A stretch of 64,000 nucleotides of DNA from Cryomorpha sp963741985 (GTDB lineage: Bacteria; Bacteroidota; Bacteroidia; Flavobacteriales_D; Cryomorphaceae). Both the position numbers and the translations under genes were made by a program. The notes beneath the pieces are model-generated. The model was not told the origin of the DNA. It searched no databases and saw only the letters and a list, made by a program, of their open reading frames with translations. The DNA is taken from NCBI GenBank assembly GCA_963741985.1, contig CAVUKD010000003.1:310001-374000 (forward strand), in the 5' to 3' direction. Below, one piece after another: positions 32,796 through 42,387 of the stretch (position 1 is its first letter; every line of letters begins with the position of its first letter).

Positions 32796-33518
32796 CTACA
32801 ACCGCGATGCCGCCGCTGTATCCAAAAACCATTGCACTTTGCCCCTATCGGAGTGGATTAAGCGCGCCGGAAATTGATTCGCGGACCCCGTCGTGTCTTC
32901 TAATACATTGTAAACTGCTTCCGCTTTATCTTTTCCAAAAACCAGAAAAGCGATATGCCGGGCCTGGTTAATTAGTGGCGCTGTCATCGTAATCCGGTAC
33001 ATATCCACTTCTTCAACAAATACCGATTCCACCGTTGCATCGGTGGCTTCGAGCACATCTGTAAAAGGAAATAACGAGGCAGTATGCGCATTGTCGCCAA
33101 GTCCTAATAAAATAAAATCAAACTTAACGGGTTCATTTTTAAAATGTCTTCCAATGGCGTCTGTATAATTCCAAGCGGCCTCTTCCGGGGTGCCGGATGT
33201 ATCGATTTTAAAAATATGGGGGGGCGAAGTTTTTAAAAGATCGAACAATGACTCTTTGGCCATCACAGAATTTCTTCGTGCGTCACCTTCCGGTACAAAA
33301 CGTTCATCGCCGAAAAAGAAAAAAGTTTTGCTCCAGTCAAGCTTGCTTTTAAAGCCTTCCGAAGCCAACAATTCGTATAATTTTCTTGGCGAACTTCCAC
33401 CCGAAAGCACAAAATTAAACTGGCCACGCTCGGCAATCGCTTCTTTAGCTGCAGCCACAATCTTTTCCGCTAAAGCGGTAATCAAATCGTTAACGTGTTC
33501 GTAAATCTGGAGATCCAT
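32796..33518 (-). CDS. pgl: 6-phosphogluconolactonase
   Basis: A 240-residue protein of the DevB/NagB-like fold. VLSGGSSPRKLYELL and FFGDERFVPEGDARRNS are the two signature regions, and ILLGLGDNAHTASLFP carries the substrate-binding loop. It hydrolyses 6-phosphogluconolactone to 6-phosphogluconate, the step between Zwf and Gnd, both encoded just upstream. The start lies two bases after the zwf stop, so translation is probably coupled. Confidence 0.95.
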   Translation of the reverse strand: MDLQIYEHVNDLITALAEKIVAAAKEAIAERGQFNFVLSGGSSPRKLYELLASEGFKSKLDWSKTFFFFGDERFVPEGDARRNSVMAKESLFDLLKTSPPHIFKIDTSGTPEEAAWNYTDAIGRHFKNEPVKFDFILLGLGDNAHTASLFPFTDVLEATDATVESVFVEEVDMYRITMTAPLINQARHIAFLVFGKDKAEAVYNVLEDTTGSANQFPARLIHSDRGKVQWFLDTAAASRL

Positions 33519-33520
33519 CG

Positions 33521-35044
33521 TCAGTCTTTTTTGTTTTTTTCCGGAAGGTTAAACCAATGATACCCGTCTTTTGCGATAAGCGCTTCGGCATTTTCAGGCC
33601 CCCACGAATCGGCGGCATAATTCGGGAAATTATTCGTAGTATGCTTTTCCCAATTATTGAGAATCGGCATAATAAGCTCCCACGCGGCTTCCACCTGATC
33701 GGCCCGCATAAAGAGGGTTTGATCTCCCGTTATCGCATCGAGAAGAAGGGTTTCATATGCTTCCGGCGAATCGGATTTCTTGTTTCCAAAATAATCAAAA
33801 ACGATATCGACCGTATTCAAAGCCATCTCAAGACCAGGTATCTTGCTTTGCAATTGAAATCGAATAGCCATATCGGGTTGAATGCTTATTACCAACCGGT
33901 TTTGCTTGGGCGTACCCGACTCTTCCGACAAAAAAATATTGTGTGGCACTTCCTTAAACTGGATCGTAATGATCGAAGCTGTTTTGAATAGACGCTTGCC
34001 GGTGCGCAAATAGAATGGAACGCCCTGCCAGCGCCAGTTATCGACGTGAAGTTTGAGTGCGGCGTAGGTTTCGGTATTCGATTTAGGATCGACATCTTTT
34101 TCTTCGCGGTATCCCGGCACTTCTTTACCCTCAATCCATCCTGAGCTGTATTGACCACGTGCCGACATTGATTCAATTTTTCCGGGCTCCACTTTTCGCA
34201 TCGCCTTAAGAACATCGACTTTCCGATCGCGCACCTCATCCGCATCAAAGTTGATAGGCGGCTCCATGGCAATGATGCACAGCAGCTGCAGCAAATGATT
34301 TTGGATCATATCGCGCAGCACGCCGGCTTTGTCGAAATAGTCGCCTCTGGTGCCCACTCCAAGTTGTTCGGTAACTGAAATCTGAATATGTTCAATGTGG
34401 TTTCGGTTCCAGAGTGGTTCCATAATTGCATTTGCAAATCTGAAAGCCATAACGTTTTGCACCACTTCTTTACCGAGGTAATGATCGATTCGGTAAATCT
34501 GTTTTTCCTGAAAAATCGTGAGCAATTTATTATTCAAATCTTTCGCTGAATCGAGATCGTGCCCAAAAGGTTTTTCGACAATAATTCGGGTGGTTTCGCA
34601 ATCATTTTCGAGCTTAGCCTTGGAAATATTCTCGGCAATATCGCAAAAAAAATGAGGTGCCACAGCGCAATAATAAATAAGGGAAGGAGATTCATCCCAT
34701 TGCTGCTTGTATTTTTCAATCTTTGTCCCAAAGGGCTTAAAGGTTGCCGCATCTTTGATATCAGCGGTCTGATACGTAATATGATCAGCGAATTTCGACC
34801 ATTCTTCTTTTTTGGTTTTGCCCTTTCGGGAAAATTCATTTACTGCCGACAATATTTCTTTTTTGTATTCCTCGTCGCTCATTTTCGTCCAAGAAGTACC
34901 AATAATGGCGAAATTATCAGGCAACCAGTTTTCGAGGAAGAGGTTGTAAATGGCGGGCATAATTTTTCGCTTGGTGAGATCGCCGGTGCCACCGAAAATA
35001 AGGAAAATGGTGGGGCTTGCTTTTTTATTTGATGGTTTTGACAT
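33521..35044 (-). CDS. zwf: Glucose-6-phosphate 1-dehydrogenase
   Basis: A 507-residue enzyme with FGGTGDLTKRKIMPAIYNLF as the coenzyme-binding loop and the active-site signature RIDHYLGKEVVQN. VEKPFGHDLDSAK and PFYLRTGKRL are also typical. It oxidises glucose-6-phosphate to the lactone with NADP+, opening the oxidative pentose phosphate branch. A repeat-containing gap of about 125 bases separates it from gnd, and pgl follows directly. Confidence 0.97.
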   Translation of the reverse strand: MSKPSNKKASPTIFLIFGGTGDLTKRKIMPAIYNLFLENWLPDNFAIIGTSWTKMSDEEYKKEILSAVNEFSRKGKTKKEEWSKFADHITYQTADIKDAATFKPFGTKIEKYKQQWDESPSLIYYCAVAPHFFCDIAENISKAKLENDCETTRIIVEKPFGHDLDSAKDLNNKLLTIFQEKQIYRIDHYLGKEVVQNVMAFRFANAIMEPLWNRNHIEHIQISVTEQLGVGTRGDYFDKAGVLRDMIQNHLLQLLCIIAMEPPINFDADEVRDRKVDVLKAMRKVEPGKIESMSARGQYSSGWIEGKEVPGYREEKDVDPKSNTETYAALKLHVDNWRWQGVPFYLRTGKRLFKTASIITIQFKEVPHNIFLSEESGTPKQNRLVISIQPDMAIRFQLQSKIPGLEMALNTVDIVFDYFGNKKSDSPEAYETLLLDAITGDQTLFMRADQVEAAWELIMPILNNWEKHTTNNFPNYAADSWGPENAEALIAKDGYHWFNLPEKNKKD

Positions 35045-35076
35045 GGGTTTTAGTTTTTAGAGGGGTTGGTTTTTAT

Positions 35077-35140
35077 GAACCGCCCATACGGGCTTCCTAC
35101 GGTCGCAAGTTTCGCAGAGAGATTACGCAGAGGGTTTTCG
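35077..35140. repeat. Dispersed intergenic repeat, copy 2
   Basis: GAACCGCCCATACGGGCTTC, CTACGGTCGCAAGTTTCGCAG and GATTACGCAGAGG repeat the order seen at 30787-30866. It sits between zwf and gnd, inside an otherwise compact gene series. Confidence 0.65.
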
Positions 35141-35168
35141 TTTAAATTGTAAGTAATAGTAGAAAAGA

Positions 35169-36593
35169 TTAATTAGTGTTCTCCTCCCATTCTGTATGGA
35201 AAACGCCTTCCTTTGCTTTGAGTTCATAGGTATGTGATCCAAAGAAGTCACGCTGCGCCTGAATAAGGTTTGCGGGCATAAATTCACATCTGAAATTATC
35301 GAAATAGCTTAGCGCAGCTGAATAAGCAGGCACTGCAATACCATGTCGGGTAGCGTCAGAAACGACCGTGCGAATGCCCGGTATGCTATCGATCACGTTT
35401 TTTTGTATCGACTGGTCCATCATAATATGTTTCAAATTTGATTTTTTCGAAAAGGCAGCATAGATATCTTCCAAAAATTGGGATCTTATAATACAGCCAC
35501 CACGCCATATTTTCGCTATAGAATCGAGGTTTAGCTTGTACTCGTATTGCTCATTAGCGCGGTAGAGCAAGTGCATACCTTGTGCATACGCAGAAACCAT
35601 GGCGAAATAAAATGCCTGCTCGAGATGATCTATATAGTTATTGCTCGTGTCGCGGTAATCCATTTTGCGCGCATCAGGATACAGCAGAGCTGCCGCAACC
35701 CGCAAATCTTTATACTTCGAAAGATCACGCATGGCCACGGAAATGTCAATAATCGGTATCGGAAGACTAAGATCCATAGCGGCCTGCGAAGTCCACTTAC
35801 CGGTTCCTTTGGCCTTAGCCTCATCTCTTATATCATTGAGCAAAAGATAATCCTTTCCTTTTTCCTGATAGGCAAAAATATCGCGTGTGATTTCAATTAG
35901 ATACGATTGCAAGCGACCCTCGTTCCACCGGGCGAACACCTTGTGAATGTCATTATCACTTAGTTTCAATCCTTTTTTCATTATTTCATAGGTCTCGGAT
36001 ATGAGTTGCATCAGGGCGTACTCAATACCATTGTGAACCATCTTCACAAAATGTCCTGCTGAGCGCACGCCCATAAACGCCACGGTGGGCTCTCCTTTGA
36101 CGTGTGCAGCAATTTTCTCAAGTATGGGCTCAATCTGCTTGTAAGCTTTCTCGTTTCCGCCGGGCATCATACTCGGTCCGCGACGGGCACCTATCTCTCC
36201 GCCAGAAACTCCCATACCTATAAAATTATACCCTTTTTCTTCAAGGCTTTTGTAACGCCGCTCGGTATCGGTAAAATGCGAATTTCCACCGTCGATAATT
36301 ATATCTTCTTTCTCCAGCACTTTCAGCAAATCGCCGATTACATTATCTACAATAATTCCGGCAGGAACCAACATCATGACGATACGCGGTTTCTGCAAAC
36401 TATTTACAAAATCAGTCAGGTCGGCAAATCCGTGAATATTTTCGCGATTTAATTGATTGACAGCGTCCACCTTATTAAAATCGACATCGTATCCGGCACA
36501 TTTATACCCGTGATCAGCTACATTTTGCAGAAGGTTTGATCCCATCGTACCGAGGCCGATCATTCCAAATGCGTTTTGATTTTTATTTTCCAT
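35169..36593 (-). CDS. gnd: 6-phosphogluconate dehydrogenase (decarboxylating)
   Basis: A 474-residue protein. The Rossmann loop is MIGLGTMGSNLLQN, the substrate region shows GVSGGEIGARRGPSMMPGG, and LNDIRDEAKAKGTGKWTSQ is the family signature. It converts 6-phosphogluconate to ribulose-5-phosphate, CO2 and NADPH. Its start overlaps the end of the HAD gene upstream by 11 bases, so the two are translationally linked. Confidence 0.97.
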   Translation of the reverse strand: MENKNQNAFGMIGLGTMGSNLLQNVADHGYKCAGYDVDFNKVDAVNQLNRENIHGFADLTDFVNSLQKPRIVMMLVPAGIIVDNVIGDLLKVLEKEDIIIDGGNSHFTDTERRYKSLEEKGYNFIGMGVSGGEIGARRGPSMMPGGNEKAYKQIEPILEKIAAHVKGEPTVAFMGVRSAGHFVKMVHNGIEYALMQLISETYEIMKKGLKLSDNDIHKVFARWNEGRLQSYLIEITRDIFAYQEKGKDYLLLNDIRDEAKAKGTGKWTSQAAMDLSLPIPIIDISVAMRDLSKYKDLRVAAALLYPDARKMDYRDTSNNYIDHLEQAFYFAMVSAYAQGMHLLYRANEQYEYKLNLDSIAKIWRGGCIIRSQFLEDIYAAFSKKSNLKHIMMDQSIQKNVIDSIPGIRTVVSDATRHGIAVPAYSAALSYFDNFRCEFMPANLIQAQRDFFGSHTYELKAKEGVFHTEWEENTN

Positions 36594-37221
36594 GGTGTTC
36601 TTTTCGTATTAATTTTTCGAGAATGGCTTTGGTGTCTTTAAATTCCTGATGATGAATGGCGTTCATCCCCAATTTTTTTGCGGTATTTACAAGCATTTCG
36701 CGGTCGTCAAAGTAAATACATTCGTGGGGAGAAACCTGCACAATTTCCATTGCCCGGCGAAAGATCCGCGGATCGGGTTTGCGATAACCTACATAACACG
36801 ATGAGAAAAATCCATCAAATACTTCGTGCAAACAGAATTTTTGGATCCGATAAGTATTTAGTTCGCGGCTTTCGTTGCTCAGCGCAAAAACAGGAAGTTG
36901 TGTGCGGGTTTTCCAGGATTTCACCCACGAGAGAAAATGAGGTAATTCAACCGATTGGGCGAACATAAACTCTTTGAAATCTTCTTTCGCAAAATCGCGT
37001 GGAACGTGAAACACCACCGTATCGAGGTATTCGTCGAGCGAAATGCTGCCAATCTCAAAAACGTTGTAAATAAAATTGTGGAGCACATTCATTTCGTCGT
37101 AGTTAATATCAAATTTTGCAGCAGCTTTCTCACGCGATTCATGACCCCAGCCGTTGGTGAGCAATACCCCGCCGATGTCCATGTAGACGACTTTGATTTT
37201 CGAACTATCGAAATCTATCAT
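36583..37221 (-). CDS. HAD-superfamily phosphatase, YihX-like
   Basis: A 212-residue HAD hydrolase. Motif I reads YMDIGGVLLTNGW: the nucleophile Asp is present, but the second Asp of the usual DxD is Gly, as in the YihX branch that dephosphorylates alpha-glucose-1-phosphate. Motif II is FALSNES, motif III lies around GYRKPDPRIF, and motif IV is YFDDRE. It overlaps tal by four bases and gnd by 11, so it is embedded in the pentose phosphate operon and likely acts on a sugar phosphate there. The exact substrate is unknown. Confidence 0.88.
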   Translation of the reverse strand: MIDFDSSKIKVVYMDIGGVLLTNGWGHESREKAAAKFDINYDEMNVLHNFIYNVFEIGSISLDEYLDTVVFHVPRDFAKEDFKEFMFAQSVELPHFLSWVKSWKTRTQLPVFALSNESRELNTYRIQKFCLHEVFDGFFSSCYVGYRKPDPRIFRRAMEIVQVSPHECIYFDDREMLVNTAKKLGMNAIHHQEFKDTKAILEKLIRKEHHGK

Positions 37222-38318
37222 TGTTTCACTTCGTTCTTATGTTTCTGCTCGTCAATACTCTCGAGAAGCTTATCATAAGCATTGTTGAACTTTTCGATTC
37301 CTTCATCCTCTAATTTTTGAGTGATGTCATCGATATCAATCCCGATTTTCTTCAAGCCTTCCATCATCTCATTCGCATAATCGATTCTTTTGGTCAGCGT
37401 ATTCTCCGCTTTTCCATGATCGCGAAAATCATCGATGGTTTCCATCGGTAATGTGTTGATGGTTTCTTTTCCGATCAGGCTTTCCACGTATTTCACATCA
37501 CTGAATGAAGGATCTTTTGTGCTCGTGCTCGCCCACAACACCCGCTGACGATGGGCTCCCTGAGCTTGGAGCTTTTTCCAGCGGTCGCTTTCAACCATTT
37601 CCAGATAAATCTGATAGGCCTTTTTCGCAGAAGCAATGGCTATCTCTCCTCTCAGCTCCTTCGCGCCTTTTTTATCGATCATCGGATCGACCATCACATC
37701 GATGCGGCTCAGAAAAAAGCTGGCAACCGAAGCTACATTTTCAATATCATTTCCTGCTTTCACGCGATCTTCGAGTCCCGACATAAATGCTTCCGTAATT
37801 TCGCGGTAACGCGGTAAACCGAACAGCAGCGTGACATTTACATTGATTCCTTCGCTCAGACATTTTCGGATAGCCGGCAAACCTTCCTTAGTTCCTGGAA
37901 TTTTTATCATCACATTTTTGCGATCTACTCGTTTCCACAAATCACGAGCCTGCGCTATTGTTTTCTCCGTTTCGCGCGCCAAGTGCGGTGAAACCTCAAG
38001 GCTCACAAAACCGTCTTTGCCATCCGTTTTGTCATAAACCGGTTTGAAAATATCAGCTGCCCGCTGAATATCTTCGATGGCGAGATCGAAGAATATATCT
38101 GCATTGTCATCTTCCTTTTTAGCGAATTTGGCAATATCGGTGTCGTAATCATCGCTTCCGCTGATGGCTTTTTCAAAAATAGAAGGATTTGACGTGAGAC
38201 CGCGCAAATCATCATCATCGATCAAACTTTGCAATTTACCTGAGTCCATAATTTCGCGGTCAAGAAGGTCAAGCCAGATGCTCTGGCCGTGGTTTCGTAC
38301 TTTATTTAGTGGGTTCAT
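37218..38318 (-). CDS. tal: Transaldolase
   Basis: A 366-residue protein of the longer transaldolase subfamily found in actinobacteria, cyanobacteria and plants. NHGQSIWLDLLDREIMDSG, GLTSNPSIFEKAISGS and the Schiff-base region NVMIKIPGTKEGLPA (Lys in MIKIPGT) are clear. It exchanges three-carbon units between sedoheptulose-7-phosphate and glyceraldehyde-3-phosphate. It ends in an overlap with the HAD gene. Confidence 0.95.
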   Translation of the reverse strand: MNPLNKVRNHGQSIWLDLLDREIMDSGKLQSLIDDDDLRGLTSNPSIFEKAISGSDDYDTDIAKFAKKEDDNADIFFDLAIEDIQRAADIFKPVYDKTDGKDGFVSLEVSPHLARETEKTIAQARDLWKRVDRKNVMIKIPGTKEGLPAIRKCLSEGINVNVTLLFGLPRYREITEAFMSGLEDRVKAGNDIENVASVASFFLSRIDVMVDPMIDKKGAKELRGEIAIASAKKAYQIYLEMVESDRWKKLQAQGAHRQRVLWASTSTKDPSFSDVKYVESLIGKETINTLPMETIDDFRDHGKAENTLTKRIDYANEMMEGLKKIGIDIDDITQKLEDEGIEKFNNAYDKLLESIDEQKHKNEVKQ

Positions 38319-38446
38319 GTTTTTTGGTTTTTGAGTGAGACAGAATTACTGAAAGATTTTTCGGCTTCAAACTCATCCGGAAGCGCGTAAGCGATATCGG
38401 GATAGTTTATAGTTTTTGCTTTTAGTCATTAAAGCGTTCAAGAAAA

Positions 38447-38923
38447 CTACACTCCATCTCGTGAATTGTTTTCCAATTTTTGAATTTTTCGCAATCGGCG
38501 AATGTGCCTTTCGGCACCGATAAATTTTGCGTCTAGGAATGCCAGAACCAGTTCTTCGGCGCTTGCGAAGCCAGTTATCCTTCCTCCGAGGCAGATCATA
38601 TTCATGTCGTCATCTTCGACTCCTTGGTGGGCTGAGAAATATCCTTCCACCAAGGCGGCACGCACTCCGGCCACTTTGTTGGCAGCGATACAGGCTCCCA
38701 CTCCGCTTCCGCAAATGGCGATGCCACGGAAAATGTGACCGCCTGTTACGGCTTTCGCCAAAGGAATTACGTAGTCGGGATAATCGTCTTTGTCGTCGAG
38801 GACTTTTGCTCCAAAATCTTCGACTTCGAAGTTGTTATTCTTGAGGATTTCTATGATTTTTTCCTTCAGTTCGAAGCCGCCGTGATCGGCGCAGATTCCG
38901 ATTTTCTTTATTTCTTTTGGCAT
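38447..38923 (-). CDS. rpiB: Ribose-5-phosphate isomerase B
   Basis: A 158-residue RpiB/LacAB-type isomerase. ICADHGGFELKEKI gives the phosphate-binding start, and the active-site Cys lies in AICGSGVGACIAANKVAGV. It interconverts ribulose-5-phosphate and ribose-5-phosphate between Gnd and transketolase. The gap to tal (128 bases) has no feature I can name; the gap to tkt holds a short GCGCAAAGGCGCAAAG repeat. Confidence 0.94.
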   Translation of the reverse strand: MPKEIKKIGICADHGGFELKEKIIEILKNNNFEVEDFGAKVLDDKDDYPDYVIPLAKAVTGGHIFRGIAICGSGVGACIAANKVAGVRAALVEGYFSAHQGVEDDDMNMICLGGRITGFASAEELVLAFLDAKFIGAERHIRRLRKIQKLENNSRDGV

Positions 38924-38962
38924 GGTAATATTTTTTTTAAGCGCAAAGGCGCAAAGAAGACC

Positions 38963-40972
38963 TTACCCATTTTTAGAAACCAAAGCTTTCGCTCGTTTCA
39001 CCACATTTTCAACTGAAAATCCGTATTCCTTCATCACTTGATCGCCAGGAGCGGATTCGCCGAATTTGTCGATGCCGATTACATCGCCTTCGTCGGTTAC
39101 ATATTTGTGCCAACCGATCGGCGATCCGGCCTCAACTGCAAGTCGTTTTCGTACGCCTTTCGGCAAAACTTTTTCGCGGTAAGCCGCACTCTGATGGTCA
39201 AACAAATTCCAGGAAGGCATACTGACAACGCGCGCATCAATCTTGCTTTTCTTCAATTTTTCTTGTGCTTCGAGAATCAAATGAACTTCTGATCCTGTGG
39301 CGATTAAAATAATATCCGGATCTCCATCCGATTCGGAAAGGATGTAGGCTCCTTTTTCAAGATTTTTTGCCTTAGCATATTTTTTCTGATCGATGGTAGG
39401 AACTCCCTGGCGGGTCAAAACAATGCACACCGGACCTTCTGTGTGATGGATTGCTGCGCTCCATGCCTGAGCGGTTTCGTTGGCATCAGCCGGACGTATA
39501 ACCGTCATATTTGGCACCGACCTTAAACTGATCAATTGCTCCACAGGTTGGTGCGTTGTGCCGTCTTCGCCGAGGCCGATACTATCATGGGTGAATACCA
39601 GAATCGGACGGATTTTCATAATGGCGGCCAGTCGCAAAGGTGGTCGCATATAATCTGAGAAGATTAGGAACGTAGCACCGTAAGGAATCAGATAATTACT
39701 TAGTGCCATTCCATTGAGTACCGCTCCCATCGCATGTTCGCGAATCCCAAAATGGAAGTTTCGACCTTCGTGATGTTTTGGTGAAAAGGATTCATAAGCG
39801 TTGAGATGGGTATCGGTAGATGGTGCAAGATCGGCCGAACCACCAATTAATTGGGGTAAATATTCAGCGATCGCATTTAGCGTTTTCCCCGAAGCTTTTC
39901 GGGTGGCCATTTTATCTCCTGCTTCGAATACCGGAAGTTTTTTCTCCCAGCCTTCAAGCAGTTTTCCGGAGCTTATTGTCTCGTATTCCTTCGCAAGATC
40001 GGGATGTCGCTTCTTGTACTTTTTGTACAATTCATTCCAGTCCTTCTCATTTTTCGCAGCTTTTTCTCCGGCCTTTCGGTAAAAATCCAACACCTCGTCA
40101 GGAACGTTAAAACTCTTATTCGGATCGAAGCCGAAGTTTTCTTTGACCAATTTTACTTCATCTTTGCCCAACGGTGAACCGTGCGCGGCGGCAGAATTGT
40201 GTTTATTTGGACTTCCGTAACCAATAATGCTTTGGACTTTTATCAGCGAAGGACGATCGGTTTCTTTTTGCGCATTTTTAATCGCTATGGAAACCGCATC
40301 CAAATCATTGGCATCAGATACATTTTGAACGTGCCAACCGTAAGCTTCAAATCGCTTGCCTACATCTTCATTAAATGTCAGGTCGGTATCGCCTTCGATG
40401 GTAATGTGATTGTCGTCATAGAGATAAATCAGATTTCCCAGCTTGAGGTGGCCTGCTAAGGACGCGGCCTCCGCTGACACGCCCTCCATCAAATCACCGT
40501 CGCTGCAAATTGCGTAAATGTTATAATCGAAAAGTTTGAAATCAGGCTGATTGAAGCGGGCAGCCATATATTTCTGTGCGATTCCCATTCCAACGCCGTT
40601 TGCAAATCCCTGACCAAGCGGGCCGGTCGTAACTTCGATTCCAGGAGCGAGACCGTATTCAGGATGGCCGGCAGTAATGCTGTGCAGTTGCCTGAAATTT
40701 TTAATGTCTTTGAGTGAAATCTTGTATCCCGTAAGATACAAATAGCTGTATTGTAACATGCATGCGTGCCCAGCAGAAAGTATAAATCGATCGCGATTCG
40801 CCCATTCGGGATTTTTCGGATTGTACTTCATCACTTCCGACCAAAGTATGTGACCGACTGGCGCAAGTGCCATAGGCGTTCCGGGATGTCCCGAGTCTGC
40901 TTTTTGGACGGCATCAGCCGACAGAATTCGCACGGTATTAATTGCTTCGGTAGTTATGCTTTTGGATTTCAT
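38963..40972 (-). CDS. tkt: Transketolase
   Basis: A single-chain 669-residue transketolase. Thiamine diphosphate features are KADSGHPGTPMALAPVGH, the GDG-type cofactor motif CSDGDLMEGVSAEA, and HDSIGLGEDGTTHQPVEQL in the pyrimidine-binding domain. It moves two-carbon units in the non-oxidative pentose phosphate pathway. The ndh stop codon is only a few bases upstream, so the two are in one transcript. Confidence 0.97.
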   Translation of the reverse strand: MKSKSITTEAINTVRILSADAVQKADSGHPGTPMALAPVGHILWSEVMKYNPKNPEWANRDRFILSAGHACMLQYSYLYLTGYKISLKDIKNFRQLHSITAGHPEYGLAPGIEVTTGPLGQGFANGVGMGIAQKYMAARFNQPDFKLFDYNIYAICSDGDLMEGVSAEAASLAGHLKLGNLIYLYDDNHITIEGDTDLTFNEDVGKRFEAYGWHVQNVSDANDLDAVSIAIKNAQKETDRPSLIKVQSIIGYGSPNKHNSAAAHGSPLGKDEVKLVKENFGFDPNKSFNVPDEVLDFYRKAGEKAAKNEKDWNELYKKYKKRHPDLAKEYETISSGKLLEGWEKKLPVFEAGDKMATRKASGKTLNAIAEYLPQLIGGSADLAPSTDTHLNAYESFSPKHHEGRNFHFGIREHAMGAVLNGMALSNYLIPYGATFLIFSDYMRPPLRLAAIMKIRPILVFTHDSIGLGEDGTTHQPVEQLISLRSVPNMTVIRPADANETAQAWSAAIHHTEGPVCIVLTRQGVPTIDQKKYAKAKNLEKGAYILSESDGDPDIILIATGSEVHLILEAQEKLKKSKIDARVVSMPSWNLFDHQSAAYREKVLPKGVRKRLAVEAGSPIGWHKYVTDEGDVIGIDKFGESAPGDQVMKEYGFSVENVVKRAKALVSKNG

Positions 40973-40976
40973 AATT

Positions 40977-42275
40977 TTATGCTTCTGCTTTAATTTGTTC
41001 TTTTTTATGGGTTTTTTCCTTGATTTCTGCGGGGTTTAAAATCAATCCCAGCGGGCGGTCGTAACTGAAATAATTGAAGACCCAATCAATAAAGGTCACT
41101 ATCTTACTTCGAAATCCGGCGAGTGAAAGTATGTGGACAAACATCCATACAAACCAGGCAAACCAGCCTTGAAATTTATAGTTTGGCAAATCGGCTACGG
41201 CTTTTTTTCTTCCAATAGTCGCCATGACTCCTTTGTTGTGATAGTCAAATGGCTTCATTGGCTTATGATCGATCAACTTCAAAATATTTTTTGCCAAAAG
41301 CTCTCCTTGTTGCTGAGCCACAGGTGCGAGCATTGGCAATCCTTTTGGATTTTCTTCGGTAGTGTGTGAAGCTACATCGCCAATTGCGAATATATTATCT
41401 ACCTCATTTACCTGATTGAATTCATTTACTGAAATGCGGTTTCCCTTATTGATCACTTCCTTAGGCAAACCTTTGATTGGCGAGCCCTTTACTCCGGCCG
41501 ACCAAATTACGGTATTGGTATTGAAAGTACTGCCATCCTTGAGCTCGATGGTACTACCGTTATAATTTTTGACGGGTGTGTTTAGAAAAACATTTACGCC
41601 CATTTCTTTGAGGTATTCCAGACTTTTTGCTGAAGCTTCATTCGACATTGCACCAAGCAATTGTGGACCGGCTTCATAAAGATTAATACTCATCTTCGAA
41701 AGTGTCAGATCGGGAAATTCTTTGGGGATAATGTATCTTTTCATTTCAGCTAAAGCACCCGCCAATTCAAGTCCCGCAGGCCCTCCACCGACAATCGCGA
41801 TATTCATAATCTCTTCGAGCGATTTTTTTCGATCATGGACCAACGCTCTTTCCAAATTTTGAAAAATACGGTTGCGCATCGTCAATGCATCGGGGACTGA
41901 TTTTAGCGTAAGCAACTTGTCCTTAACTGGCTCAAAATTATAAAAATTGTTTTCGCTGCCCGACGCTATAACGAGGTAATCGAAGTCAAATTCCCCGATA
42001 GTGGTCGATAGTTGATTTTTGGCGACATCAACCTCTTGCACTTCGGCCATTCGGAAAGTTACATTCTTTTCGTTTGAGAAAATACGGCGCACGGGATAAG
42101 CGATGCTTCCGGGTTCGAGTCCGCCGGTTGCAACTTGGTACATGAGTGGCTGAAAATTATGATAGTTGTTGCGATCGATCAGAAGTATTTCGACGGGTTT
42201 ATTGTGGAGCGCTTTTACCAATTTGAGCCCCCCAAAGCCTGCGCCGATGATCACTATTTTGGGATTTTTGGACAT
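40977..42275 (-). CDS. ndh: Type II NADH:quinone oxidoreductase
   Basis: A 432-residue NDH-2. FAD-binding loop IIGAGFGGLKLVKALHN, NADH-binding loop AIVGGGPAGLELAGALAEM, and NIFAIGDVAS near residue 300 are in the right order, and the C-terminal part is hydrophobic (FAWFVWMFVHILSLAGF) for membrane contact. It oxidises NADH to feed quinone without pumping protons. Its place between aldolase and transketolase genes suggests it balances NADH from sugar breakdown. Confidence 0.93.
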   Translation of the reverse strand: MSKNPKIVIIGAGFGGLKLVKALHNKPVEILLIDRNNYHNFQPLMYQVATGGLEPGSIAYPVRRIFSNEKNVTFRMAEVQEVDVAKNQLSTTIGEFDFDYLVIASGSENNFYNFEPVKDKLLTLKSVPDALTMRNRIFQNLERALVHDRKKSLEEIMNIAIVGGGPAGLELAGALAEMKRYIIPKEFPDLTLSKMSINLYEAGPQLLGAMSNEASAKSLEYLKEMGVNVFLNTPVKNYNGSTIELKDGSTFNTNTVIWSAGVKGSPIKGLPKEVINKGNRISVNEFNQVNEVDNIFAIGDVASHTTEENPKGLPMLAPVAQQQGELLAKNILKLIDHKPMKPFDYHNKGVMATIGRKKAVADLPNYKFQGWFAWFVWMFVHILSLAGFRSKIVTFIDWVFNYFSYDRPLGLILNPAEIKEKTHKKEQIKAEA

Positions 42276-42387
42276 TTTATGTTTATGAGCGGTTTTATTC
42301 TGGGTATGTGAATTTCTCTCTGAGTTTTTACTGAAGTCTAATTTGATCGACCATCAATAGTTGAAACAAACTCAAAACCTATTAGTT

